From positions 1-64,000 of the forward strand of contig NZ_JAPUVQ010000111.1 in assembly GCF_029255145.1 (NCBI RefSeq): a stretch of DNA of 64,000 nt. The letters run 5' to 3'. Shown here one piece after another: positions 1 to 7,520 of the stretch (positions within the stretch are counted from its first letter, which is position 1; each line of letters begins with the position of its first letter). The position numbers were made by a program, and so were the translations under genes. The notes below the pieces were generated by a model. It saw only the letters and a list, made by a program, of their open reading frames with translations, did no database searches and had not been told where the DNA came from. This stretch comes from Accumulibacter sp003538495 (GTDB taxonomy: Bacteria > Pseudomonadota > Gammaproteobacteria > Burkholderiales > Rhodocyclaceae).

Positions 1-163
1 AAACGATTTCAGCTGCCTGCAACACATCATTCTTGATGACCAAATCTTGGTCACGTCGTGATGGCACTTTGAGCAGTCCATCACCTATCGTGAACATCTG
101 AATAATCAACTGGTTATTGGAAAGAGCATCAACCTGCTTGACCAAAATCGCTCGTTTTTCCAT
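1..163 (-). CDS. possible N-terminal fragment of an unidentified protein, cut by the window edge
   Basis: Reading leftwards from an ATG at 163, 54 codons remain open to the window edge, so at most an N-terminus is present. The peptide begins MEKRAILVKQVDALS and shows no motif I recognise. This stretch is visibly richer in A and T than the rest of the window, which would fit a transferred gene or a regulatory region. No Shine-Dalgarno sequence precedes the ATG. The absence of stops over 163 bases is only weak evidence for coding. Confidence 0.3.
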   Translation of the reverse strand, partial: MEKRAILVKQVDALSNNQLIIQMFTIGDGLLKVPSRRDQDLVIKNDVLQAAEIV

Positions 164-577
164 CACGATTGATGACCGTGCTCAGCCACTTCCGCAAACA
201 CCAAGAAGCTCCAAAAACCCGCCAGGACGTCCCAAGAAATCCGGCAGCAAGAGCTTTCCTTTTCTTACGAAGAACGCTGGGGATCGTAAATCGCCGCGCA
301 GGATTAATGAAAACATCGGCTTGTCTCGCCAAGACGACGTTTCGCGCCCAGTCACCAACGGGCGCCGTGCAGATTGAGGCAAGGACCAGGGCGTCAGACG
401 CGCCAGCAATGGCCGCGCGTTCTAACCGAAGACGGCGTCGCCGCAATGACGAAGACCATGACCGTCATTCTGGCCGGAGAACACTCTCGATCGACTAACC
501 GAATGCTTGGCCACTCCCCGCAGCGTCGCTACGGTGATCAGGACGGTGTGGCGGGCCCGAATCGAGCCAGGCACCGC
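164..577. other. 414-base stretch without a convincing gene
   Basis: Several overlapping open frames exist on both strands here. None has a recognisable motif, a credible ribosome-binding site or a natural composition; they are rich in Arg, Ser and Pro as expected for random frames in GC-rich DNA. I see no tRNA, no clear terminator and no repeat. It separates the open fragment at the left edge from the end of the ZntB-type transporter gene. Confidence 0.5.
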
Positions 578-1549
578 TCAAATCCACTTCTTCCGTTTGA
601 ACAGCACATACTGAACCAGCGCAAAGACGACAAGAATGATGCTGACGAAGGTGAAGCCCAATTGACTTTCGGTTCCGGGGATACCGCCGACATTGATTCC
701 CAACAAGCCGGTGATCAGACCCAGCGGAAGGAAGATCGCAGCGACGATCGACAGCACGTACATGGTCTTGTTCATTTGCTCCGACAGATGACTGTTGAGT
801 TCCTCCTGAGTAATCGCGGCGCGATCGCGTGCCGAGTCCAGGTCATCGACAAAACGCGCCGTGCGTTCGCCGATTTCCCGGATGCGCACCCGATCGAGTT
901 CAGTCAGCCACGCCACTCGTTCGTTCTGCAAGCGCGCCAGCACGTCGCGTTGCGGTGAGATATAGCGCCGCATGCTGATCGTCTGTCGGCGCAAGTCGGC
1001 AAGCCTGGCGCGCAGTTCGTAGCTCTCTTCGGTCAGAACCATATCCTCGAGTTCGTCCACGCCATCGTCGATGTCACTGACGACGTCGCCCATGCGGTCG
1101 GTCAGTTTGCTGGCGGCCATGACCAGAAAATCACTGCTGGAAAGCGGCCCTTTGCCTGCGGCGATACTCCTGCTGATATCGTCCATGGCCATTACTCGAC
1201 GATGCCGCATGCTGATGATGCGATATTCGTCGAACCACATGCGAATCGCCACCATGTCCTCCAGGTCGGCTCCGGGATTGAAATTGATGCCACGCAGGAT
1301 CAGCAGCAGGGAGTCAGCGCACGCCAGGACCCTCGGTCGCGTTTCTTCGGCCATCAACGCGGCGCATGAGACGTCATCGATACCACTCTCTTCGACCAGC
1401 CATTTCCTGGCGCCTTCGTCTGCATAATCCAGATGAACCCACAAGATTCCTTGCTCTGGTTCCCAGATCTTGATTTGTTCCCAGCCGATGGCCTGTCCGC
1501 ACCGACCCTTCAGAATGTAGGCAAAAACCAGGCCGTTCTCTGTGCTCAT
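578..1549 (-). CDS. zntB: ZntB/CorA-family divalent metal transporter
   Basis: A 323-residue protein with the CorA-superfamily plan: a long cytoplasmic alpha/beta and coiled N-terminal domain (about 1-262) and two C-terminal membrane helices (about 265-284 and 298-316). The loop after the first helix carries GIN (residues 284-286) where classical CorA has GMN. GIN is the form usual in the ZntB branch, proposed to move Zn2+ with protons. The charged tail KRKKW fits the cytoplasmic C-terminus. Length is normal for ZntB. It stands alone, transcribed leftwards. Metal identity (Zn versus Mg or Co) is inferred from the family only. The ribosome-binding site is weak. Confidence 0.88.
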   Translation of the reverse strand: MSTENGLVFAYILKGRCGQAIGWEQIKIWEPEQGILWVHLDYADEGARKWLVEESGIDDVSCAALMAEETRPRVLACADSLLLILRGINFNPGADLEDMVAIRMWFDEYRIISMRHRRVMAMDDISRSIAAGKGPLSSSDFLVMAASKLTDRMGDVVSDIDDGVDELEDMVLTEESYELRARLADLRRQTISMRRYISPQRDVLARLQNERVAWLTELDRVRIREIGERTARFVDDLDSARDRAAITQEELNSHLSEQMNKTMYVLSIVAAIFLPLGLITGLLGINVGGIPGTESQLGFTFVSIILVVFALVQYVLFKRKKWI

Positions 1550-1721
1550 GATCGCAGCTCAATCCTTTCCGTGATCGCTTGCAGCGACGCGAAGGACACA
1601 CTCGCTCGCCCGATTCCCGATGGTCGACGACCGGAAATGCTGTCCACGTTTCGGGTGGCCTGATGCCCTGCAGCGCTGCCAGCACGATCGTCCGGCGCGT
1701 CCGGGCCGATGATTTCCCGGC

Positions 1722-1925
1722 TTAGCGGCCCGGAATTCCTGGCCTCTGGCAACGTGCATCCTGATACGGCCCGCCTGCTTTCTCCCAGCCATCACCCGGG
1801 AGCGTTTGCGCGCAGAAGGCCTTGCCGTCCAGCTTGCTCCGCCACATGAACCACGGCGCCGGTGCGGCAAGAACCGTAACACAGAATACCGCCGCTGGCA
1901 GGGCGATGGCAAACCTGGACTTCAT
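1722..1925 (-). CDS. small exported or membrane-anchored protein of unknown function
   Basis: A 67-residue protein starting at the ATG at 1925, chosen because GGAAGG lies seven bases upstream; a TTG six bases further out is the alternative. Residues 1-19 form a typical signal or anchor (basic MKSR, then a hydrophobic run ending in ...VLAA). The rest is a short soluble tail with two cysteines (about 36 and 57) and a GWEKAGGPYQDARC-like segment, suggesting a small disulfide-bonded periplasmic domain. No function is recognised. Neighbours give no clue. Confidence 0.5.
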   Translation of the reverse strand: MKSRFAIALPAAVFCVTVLAAPAPWFMWRSKLDGKAFCAQTLPGDGWEKAGGPYQDARCQRPGIPGR

Positions 1926-2189
1926 GGCCAATCCTTCCGATCAACAGTGAGTTGCCTGCCTCGCAGGCTGGGTAGATTGGAAAACCACAAGGAAGTTTCG
2001 CAAGGCGCGGCAGGACTACGTTCCCAATGACCCGCATTGCCAACGCCAGACTCGCTCCCGAGCGAAGCCCGCGAGCGAACAGGCGAACGCCTTCAGCCTA
2101 CTTGGAACGTGCCCGAGGCCGTCTCGCCTGGAACGTCGAAACACACGGCGATACAGTCATCCCAAGAGAGGTGCAGCCAACGTTGCCCC

Positions 2190-3230
2190 TCAGTGCTCGT
2201 GCCGATGGTGAATGTCCGGGAAGTGCCGATGGCTGTGCGACATCGGCAAATGCCGATGCGGATGACTGTGCGACGCGTCTCCCTCGCCGCCCGCAGCATG
2301 TTCGTGCTGGTGGTGTGCGTCGTGGCGGTGGCGGTGCGCATGCTGCAACTCGTGATGAAGATGGTGATGACCATGCTGCTCGGTCAGATGCAGATAGACC
2401 CCCAGGCCCATCAATGCGGCGGCGGCCCAGAACGCGGGCGACGTCGACTCGCCGAGAAGAAGCAGCGCAACGGCGGCTCCGATGAACGGTGCGGTCGAGA
2501 AATAAGCGCCGGTGCGGGCCGCACCGAGGCCACGCAAGGCCAGGACGAACATCACCAGGCTGACGCCATAGCCGAGCAGGCCGAGGCTCATGGCTTGCAG
2601 CAGCGTCCACGCGCCAGGCAGGGTCATGCCCAGAACGAGCGCGAGAATAGTGTTTACGCCGCCAGCAACGAGTCCCTTGCTGCCGGCGATGAACAAGGCA
2701 TCGGAGGCGGACACCCGGCGCGTCAGGTTATTGTCGATGGCCCAGCACAGACACGCTGCACCGATCGCCAGCGGACCGACCCAGGTCGCCTGGCTAGCCT
2801 CGCCCGCAGGCCAGGACAGCAGCACACCGCCAGCGACGATGGCCAGCATGCCAAGGACAATCCGCCGGTCGGCGTTCTCCTTGAAGACCACCCAGGCGAG
2901 CACGGCGGTGAGCACTGCTTCCAGGTTCAGCAGCAGCGATGCCGCCGCCGCGCTGCTGTGCTCAAGGCCGTAAAGCAGGGCTACCGGCCCCAGCACGCCG
3001 CCGAAGCACATCGCCCCGAGCAAGCACGGCCACTCGCAAGGCGCCAGACCCGAAGCCTGCCAGCCTCGATCCCGAATCACGCGGGCAACGCTTAGGCCGA
3101 CGCCGCTGCCGAGATAGAGCAGACCGGCGAGCAGGATCGGCGGCACGTCGCCGACCAGGAGTTTGGCGACTGGCGTACTGGCTCCGAACAGGACGGCGGC
3201 CAGCAAGGCGTAGAGAACATTGGCATTCAT
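2190..3230 (-). CDS. DMT/EamA-family permease with histidine-rich C-terminal tail
   Basis: A 346-residue protein. Residues 1-283 contain about ten membrane helices as two EamA repeats, typical of the drug/metabolite transporter superfamily. Residues 284-346 are an extra cytoplasmic or periplasmic tail with 25 histidines in 63 residues (runs such as HGHHHLHH and HRHRHD), a likely Zn/Ni/Cu/Co-binding segment absent from ordinary EamA proteins. It lies 55 bases downstream of the metal-type response regulator, in the same direction, so it may be co-transcribed and act in metal export or sensing. The substrate is unknown and the metal role is inference from the tail and context. Confidence 0.88.
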   Translation of the reverse strand: MNANVLYALLAAVLFGASTPVAKLLVGDVPPILLAGLLYLGSGVGLSVARVIRDRGWQASGLAPCEWPCLLGAMCFGGVLGPVALLYGLEHSSAAAASLLLNLEAVLTAVLAWVVFKENADRRIVLGMLAIVAGGVLLSWPAGEASQATWVGPLAIGAACLCWAIDNNLTRRVSASDALFIAGSKGLVAGGVNTILALVLGMTLPGAWTLLQAMSLGLLGYGVSLVMFVLALRGLGAARTGAYFSTAPFIGAAVALLLLGESTSPAFWAAAALMGLGVYLHLTEQHGHHHLHHELQHAHRHRHDAHHQHEHAAGGEGDASHSHPHRHLPMSHSHRHFPDIHHRHEH

Positions 3231-3285
3231 CGGAACAGGCCGCTATGTCGGCAAGAGTCGAGGCGACGATGCTGCCGAGCACCAC

Positions 3286-3966
3286 TCACCCGGCGTCGAC
3301 CTCCAGCACGTAACCCATGCCACGGACGGTGCGGATCAGCTTCGGCTCGAAGTCATCGTCGATTTTGGCGCGCAGTCGGCGTACCGCGACGTCGATGACG
3401 TTGGTGTCGCTGTCGAAATTCATGTCCCAGACCTGCGAAGCGATCAGCGACCGGGCCAGGACCTCGCCACGGCGTCGCAGCAGCAGTTCCAGCAGCGCGA
3501 ATTCCTTTGCCGTGAGGTCGATGCGCCGACCTCCGCGGCTGACCCGGCGGCGCAACAGGTCGAGTTCCAGGTCGGCGGCCACCATGCGCTCCGGCTCTTT
3601 GCTGCGGGTTCCCCGGCGCAGCAGGGTTCGCACCCGGGCCAGCAGCTCGGCGAAGGCAAAGGGCTTTACCAGATAGTCGTCGGCGCCGAGTTCGAGACCT
3701 TTCACGCGGTCTTCGACCCGATCGCGGGCGGTCAGGAACAGCACCGGCGTTTCGCATCCCGCACGGCGTATGCCTGCCAGCAGCTGCCAGCCATCCAGGG
3801 TCGGCAGCATGACGTCGAGGATGGCCAGGTCGTAGGTACCGGTTTGGCCCAGGTGCAGGCCGTCAGCGCCATCGCGTGCCAGATCGACGATGAAGCCTGC
3901 TTCGCTCAAACCCTGCTTGAGGTAGTCGCCGGTCTTGGGCTCATCTTCGACGAGCAGAATTTTCAT
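3286..3966 (-). CDS. OmpR/PhoB-family response regulator, heavy-metal type (CusR/CopR/CzcR-like)
   Basis: A 226-residue regulator with an N-terminal receiver domain (acidic pair EDE at 7-9, phospho-acceptor Asp in LAILDVMLP about residue 51, Lys in LVKPF about 101) and a C-terminal winged-helix domain (about 125-222). The helix ...DSDTNVIDVAVRRLRAKID and ending IRTVRGMGYVLE are typical of the CusR/CopR/CzcR group. GGAGG precedes the ATG. The gene is divergent from the DUF411-RND operon with a TTAC-N6-GTAA dyad between, so it probably activates that operon. Unusually, no histidine kinase follows: the next gene downstream is the DMT permease. Confidence 0.93.
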   Translation of the reverse strand: MKILLVEDEPKTGDYLKQGLSEAGFIVDLARDGADGLHLGQTGTYDLAILDVMLPTLDGWQLLAGIRRAGCETPVLFLTARDRVEDRVKGLELGADDYLVKPFAFAELLARVRTLLRRGTRSKEPERMVAADLELDLLRRRVSRGGRRIDLTAKEFALLELLLRRRGEVLARSLIASQVWDMNFDSDTNVIDVAVRRLRAKIDDDFEPKLIRTVRGMGYVLEVDAG

Positions 3967-4040
3967 GACCTCCTCCGTTGATCCCGATACTGCTTCCGAT
4001 CGGACGATTGTGCGCCCGAGGAAATGTCACGCGACAAAGG

Positions 4041-4055
4041 TTACGGAAATGTAAT
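4041..4055. promoter_or_regulatory. putative metal-regulator operator (cop/cus-type box)
   Basis: TTACGGAAATGTAAT lies between the divergent regulator and DUF411 genes. Its core TTAC-N6-GTAA is a perfect dyad with four-base arms. The form resembles boxes described for CopR/CusR-type regulators in proteobacteria. Position and form support binding by the adjacent regulator; binding itself is inferred. Confidence 0.55.
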
Positions 4056-4131
4056 CTCGCCGTCAGCGTGCCGTGCGGACACGGTTTGCAGAATGCACAG
4101 CTCCCTCCTGCATACTGAACGAGATCCTGCC

Positions 4132-4566
4132 ATGAAACCCCTTCGCGTCCTGTTTGCCGTCGCCCTGTTTTCTGCCACCAGCGCCTTCGCCGAGAGCGCC
4201 CCGCGCGTCGAGGTCTTCAAGAGCGCCAGCTGCAGTTGCTGTGGCGGCTGGGTCGACCACCTCAAGGCGAATGGCTTCGAAGTAAGCACGCACAACATCG
4301 ACAATGTGCCGGCCAACCGCAAGAAACTGGGCATGCCGGACAGCGTCGGCTCGTGTCACACCGCCAAGGTCGGCGGTTACCTCATCGAAGGCCACGTCCC
4401 GGCCGCCGACATCCAGCGCCTGCTCAAGGAGAAACCGAAAGCCCTGGGACTCGCGGTGCCCTCGATGCCAGCCGGTTCGCCGGGGATGGAAAGCGCCAGG
4501 CCAGTTCCTTACGACACCCTGCTGGTCGACCGCAATGGTTCGACGCGCGTCTTCGCCAGCCACTGA
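4132..4566 (+). CDS. DUF411 periplasmic metal-binding protein
   Basis: A 144-residue protein starting at the ATG at 4132, where a clean signal peptide begins (MKPLRVLFAVALFS... cleaved near AFA-ES, residue 20). The mature part has the DUF411 hallmarks: a CSCC cluster (residues 34-37, C34, C36, C37), GSCHTA (C75, H76) and EGHVP (H88). DUF411 proteins occur with copper and other metal-resistance operons and are thought to bind the metal in the periplasm. It is the first gene of the rightward efflux operon, 15 bases before the TolC-like gene and downstream of the putative operator. The metal is not determined by sequence; copper is the best guess. Confidence 0.9.
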   Translation: MKPLRVLFAVALFSATSAFAESAPRVEVFKSASCSCCGGWVDHLKANGFEVSTHNIDNVPANRKKLGMPDSVGSCHTAKVGGYLIEGHVPAADIQRLLKEKPKALGLAVPSMPAGSPGMESARPVPYDTLLVDRNGSTRVFASH

Positions 4567-4581
4567 ACCGCAGAGGTCGGC

Positions 4582-5832
4582 ATGACGACCTTGCGCTGGC
4601 GACAGCGGCTGGCCGCTGGCTTCGCCGGCGTGCTGCTGAGCCTGCCCGGACTGGCGGCTCCTCCGGCCGCGCCGGAAGCAAGCCTGACGTTCTGGCTCGA
4701 ACAGGCGTGGCTGCGGAATCCCCAGGCGAAAGCGCTGGACGCCCGCGAGGCAGAAGCACGCGCCGCCCGGGAACTCGCCTCGGGGCTGACGCCGGAGCCG
4801 GGGTCGATCAGTGTTGGCACACTTAACGACCAGCTCAACAGCAATCGCGGCAAACGCGAGGTCGCCGTCGAGCTGAACGCCTACCTGTGGCTGCCGGGAC
4901 AGAAAGCCGCGCGCGCGGCCGAGGCCGAGAGCCGCTTCGATGAAGTGGAGGCCCGGCGCGCCGCCCTGCGCCTGGAAGTCGCCGGTGAGCTGCGCGAGGC
5001 GTGGTGGATGCTGGCCGCGGCACGCAACACCACCAGCCTGGCAGCGCGTCGCCTGAAGACCGCGCGCGCCTTGGCAGAGGAAGTTCAGCGCCGCTACCGG
5101 GCCGGCGACCTGTCACGCATCGACGGCAACCTCGCTCAAATGGAGGTGCAGGCCGCCGAAGCCGAGTGGATCGACGCCGACGGCGCGCTGCTGCAGGCCG
5201 AGCACGTCTTTCGCGCACTCACCGGTGCTCCCGCGCCGTCGTCAATCAGTGCCGAACGGCCGGTGACGCCGGACGGTGGTAGCGCAAGTCGGTTGCTGCC
5301 GACGACGCACCCGCAACTGACCGCCGCCGCAGCCGCCTCGCGCAGCGCCCGCGCCAAGGTAAAGGTCGCCGAGGAGTCGCGCCGCGCCGCGCCGGAACTG
5401 AGCTTGCTGGCACTTCGCGAACGCAGCGACTTCAGCGAGTCGTACTCGGACAGCGTCGGCATCCGACTGAAAATTCCCTTTTCCTCGGGTGCTCTGGTGC
5501 GCCGCGAAAGCTCGGCGGCGCAGGCCGACGCCGACCACAGCGACGCTGAAATGCAGCGCGTCGAAATGCGCGTCGAGCTCGACGTCGCGCGCTCCCGACA
5601 AGCCCTGCAGGCCGCCGAGCGCCAGTACGCGCTCGCCGAGCAGCGCCAAACACTGAGCGCCGACAGCCTGCGTCTGGCCGAAAAGAGCTTTTCCCTCGGC
5701 GAATCCGACCTGGCGACGCTGCTGCGCATCCGCGCCGCCGCTTACGACGCCGACGCTTTCCTCGACCGTCAGCGGATCGCCCGCGCGGCGGCCATTTCGC
5801 GCCTGAACCAGACCCTGGGAGTGCTGCCGTGA
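4582..5832 (+). CDS. TolC/CzcC/CusC-family outer-membrane channel of RND metal efflux
   Basis: A 416-residue outer-membrane efflux protein. A signal peptide (about 1-25, ending LPGLAAPP) is followed by two repeats of long Ala/Glu/Arg-rich amphipathic helices characteristic of TolC-type periplasmic barrels, with beta-strand insertions such as ISVGTLNDQL (about 75-85) and GIRLKIPF (about 292-299). It would form the outer-membrane exit duct for the RND pump encoded downstream. The stop overlaps the GTG start of the next gene (GTGA), implying translational coupling. Length is normal for CzcC/CusC proteins. Substrate specificity cannot be read from this subunit. Confidence 0.92.
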   Translation: MTTLRWRQRLAAGFAGVLLSLPGLAAPPAAPEASLTFWLEQAWLRNPQAKALDAREAEARAARELASGLTPEPGSISVGTLNDQLNSNRGKREVAVELNAYLWLPGQKAARAAEAESRFDEVEARRAALRLEVAGELREAWWMLAAARNTTSLAARRLKTARALAEEVQRRYRAGDLSRIDGNLAQMEVQAAEAEWIDADGALLQAEHVFRALTGAPAPSSISAERPVTPDGGSASRLLPTTHPQLTAAAAASRSARAKVKVAEESRRAAPELSLLALRERSDFSESYSDSVGIRLKIPFSSGALVRRESSAAQADADHSDAEMQRVEMRVELDVARSRQALQAAERQYALAEQRQTLSADSLRLAEKSFSLGESDLATLLRIRAAAYDADAFLDRQRIARAAAISRLNQTLGVLP

Positions 5833-6347
5833 GACAGCTTCTGGCCACTGCACTGCTGGCGGTGGCATTTTCGGCCTTTGGCCACGGCGGCGAAGACCAC
5901 GGTGCGCCGCCACCGGCGCTCAGCCAGAACGTCGCACCAAGGGCCAGCGCCGCCACCGACGAGTTCGAAATCGTCGCCACCCTCGAAGGCAGGCAACTGC
6001 TGGTCCATGTCGATCGCTTCACCAGCAACCAGCCGGTCGCGGATGCCAAGGTCGAGGTCGAGGGTGAGCTGGCCGGCGCACAGGGCCTGGCCAGCGAAAC
6101 GTCGCCCGGCACCTACGTCATCGAGCTCGCCGCCGACCTTCCGGCGGCCAGGCATCCGCTGACCATCAGCATCGAGACCAGCGACAGCGCCGATCTGCTG
6201 TCCGTTGAACTCGACACCTCGCAGCCGGCAAGCGCTACGCCACACAGCCATGACCGAAGCGAGTGGACGGTATGGGCGCTGGCCGCCGTGCTGCTGCTTG
6301 CCGGCGCCGCCTTGCTCCTGCTCCGGCGCCGCCGGCAACGCAGATGA
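5829..6347 (+). CDS. small periplasmic protein with C-terminal membrane anchor, RND-operon accessory
   Basis: A 172-residue protein with a GTG start overlapping the previous stop by four bases. It has a signal peptide (about 1-18), then HGGEDHG, a possible metal-binding His/Asp motif, a beta-rich domain (about 45-130: VEIVATLEGRQLLVHVDRF-like strands and an ADAKVEVEGEL segment), a linker, and one C-terminal membrane helix (about 143-165) followed by RRRRQRR. This suggests an inner-membrane protein with a periplasmic beta-sandwich. Similar small proteins accompany HME-type RND pumps in some betaproteobacteria, but I know no assigned function. The tight position between channel and adaptor genes suggests a role in efflux. 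Confidence 0.8.
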   Translation: MRQLLATALLAVAFSAFGHGGEDHGAPPPALSQNVAPRASAATDEFEIVATLEGRQLLVHVDRFTSNQPVADAKVEVEGELAGAQGLASETSPGTYVIELAADLPAARHPLTISIETSDSADLLSVELDTSQPASATPHSHDRSEWTVWALAAVLLLAGAALLLLRRRRQRR

Positions 6348-6367
6348 TCCCGGAAAGGCACGACACC

Positions 6368-7519
6368 ATGAACTTTGGCAGCATCTTTGCTGCAGTCACC
6401 CTGGCTTGCCTGGCCAGTACGGCGCTGGCGCATGGCGACGAGGATCACAGCCAGGACAGCAAAGCGGCCAACCCGGCGCCGCTCAGCGCGCCACGAGACG
6501 GCGCCACGGCGAGCATCCGTCACGCCGCGGCGCCTCAGCGCCTGCCCGACGGCAGCCTGTTCGTTCCGAAGCGGCTGCAGCGGCAGATCGGCCTGCGCAC
6601 CCAGCCGGTGCGGATCGGGGCGCTCGCCGCGACGGTCGAACTGAACGGCCAGATCGTCGCCGACCCCGAGACCGGCGGCCGCGTGCAGGCGACCTTCGCC
6701 GGCAGCGTCGAACCCGGCCCCAAGGGGATGCCGGTCCCCGGCCGACAGGTCACCAGGGGCGAGGTGCTGGCTTACCTGCGGCCGGTCAGCAGCGCCATCG
6801 AGCGCGGCAACCAGAAAGCCCAGCAGGCCGAACTGGCCGGCCAACTGGCAATCGCCGATGCGCGCGTGCGGCGGCTGGAGGAGCTTGAAGGAGCGGTACC
6901 GCAAAAGGAAATCGAAGCGGCACGCATCGAGCGCGGCGCACTGCGCAAGCGCCTGGCCGCGACCAGCGCCAGCATCGACCGCGCCGAGCCCCTGCGCGCC
7001 CCGGCCGCGGGCGTGATCAGCGCCAGCCGCCTGATCGCCGGCCAGGTCGTCGACGCCAAGGAAGTCCTCTTCGAGATCATTGATCCGTCACGCCTGGCGG
7101 TCGAGGCGCTGGCCTACCAGGCGGGCATCGGCGCGACGCTGGTTTCGGCCAGCGCGCTGTCCGAGCAGGGAGCGCTTGAGCTGCGGTTCGTCGGCGGCGG
7201 CCGGCAACTGCGCGACCAGGCGTTGCCGCTGTTGTTTCGCATCGTCACGCCAAACTCGATGGTGGCGGTGGGTCAACCGGTCAAAGTGATCGTTCGCACG
7301 GCGCACGAAATCAGGGGCGCGGCGGTGCCGCGTTCGGCACTGACCCGGATCGGCAATGGCGAGACGGCGGTCTGGGTGCATACCGAAGCCGAGCGCTTCG
7401 TAGCCCGCCGCGTCCGCCCGCAATCGCTGGACGCAAACAACGTCGCGATCGTCGATGGCCTGCACGAGGGCGACCGCGTGGTCACCGAGGGCGCCGGCCT
7501 GCTGTCGCAGGTGCGCTGA
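6368..7519 (+). CDS. RND efflux periplasmic adaptor (membrane-fusion protein), CusB/CzcB-like
   Basis: A 383-residue protein. The ATG at 6368 is chosen because GGAAAGG lies nine bases upstream and a signal peptide begins there (MNFGSIFAAVTLACLAS...ALA); an upstream extension in the same frame is out of character. The mature N-terminus starts HGDEDHS, echoing the His-rich start of the preceding protein. It contains lipoyl/barrel halves around a coiled hairpin (about 120-215) and beta-barrel and membrane-proximal domains to the C-terminus, as in HlyD/CusB adaptors. It links the RND pump to the outer-membrane channel. The next gene starts two bases after its stop. Confidence 0.92.
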   Translation: MNFGSIFAAVTLACLASTALAHGDEDHSQDSKAANPAPLSAPRDGATASIRHAAAPQRLPDGSLFVPKRLQRQIGLRTQPVRIGALAATVELNGQIVADPETGGRVQATFAGSVEPGPKGMPVPGRQVTRGEVLAYLRPVSSAIERGNQKAQQAELAGQLAIADARVRRLEELEGAVPQKEIEAARIERGALRKRLAATSASIDRAEPLRAPAAGVISASRLIAGQVVDAKEVLFEIIDPSRLAVEALAYQAGIGATLVSASALSEQGALELRFVGGGRQLRDQALPLLFRIVTPNSMVAVGQPVKVIVRTAHEIRGAAVPRSALTRIGNGETAVWVHTEAERFVARRVRPQSLDANNVAIVDGLHEGDRVVTEGAGLLSQVR

Positions 7520-7520
7520 C

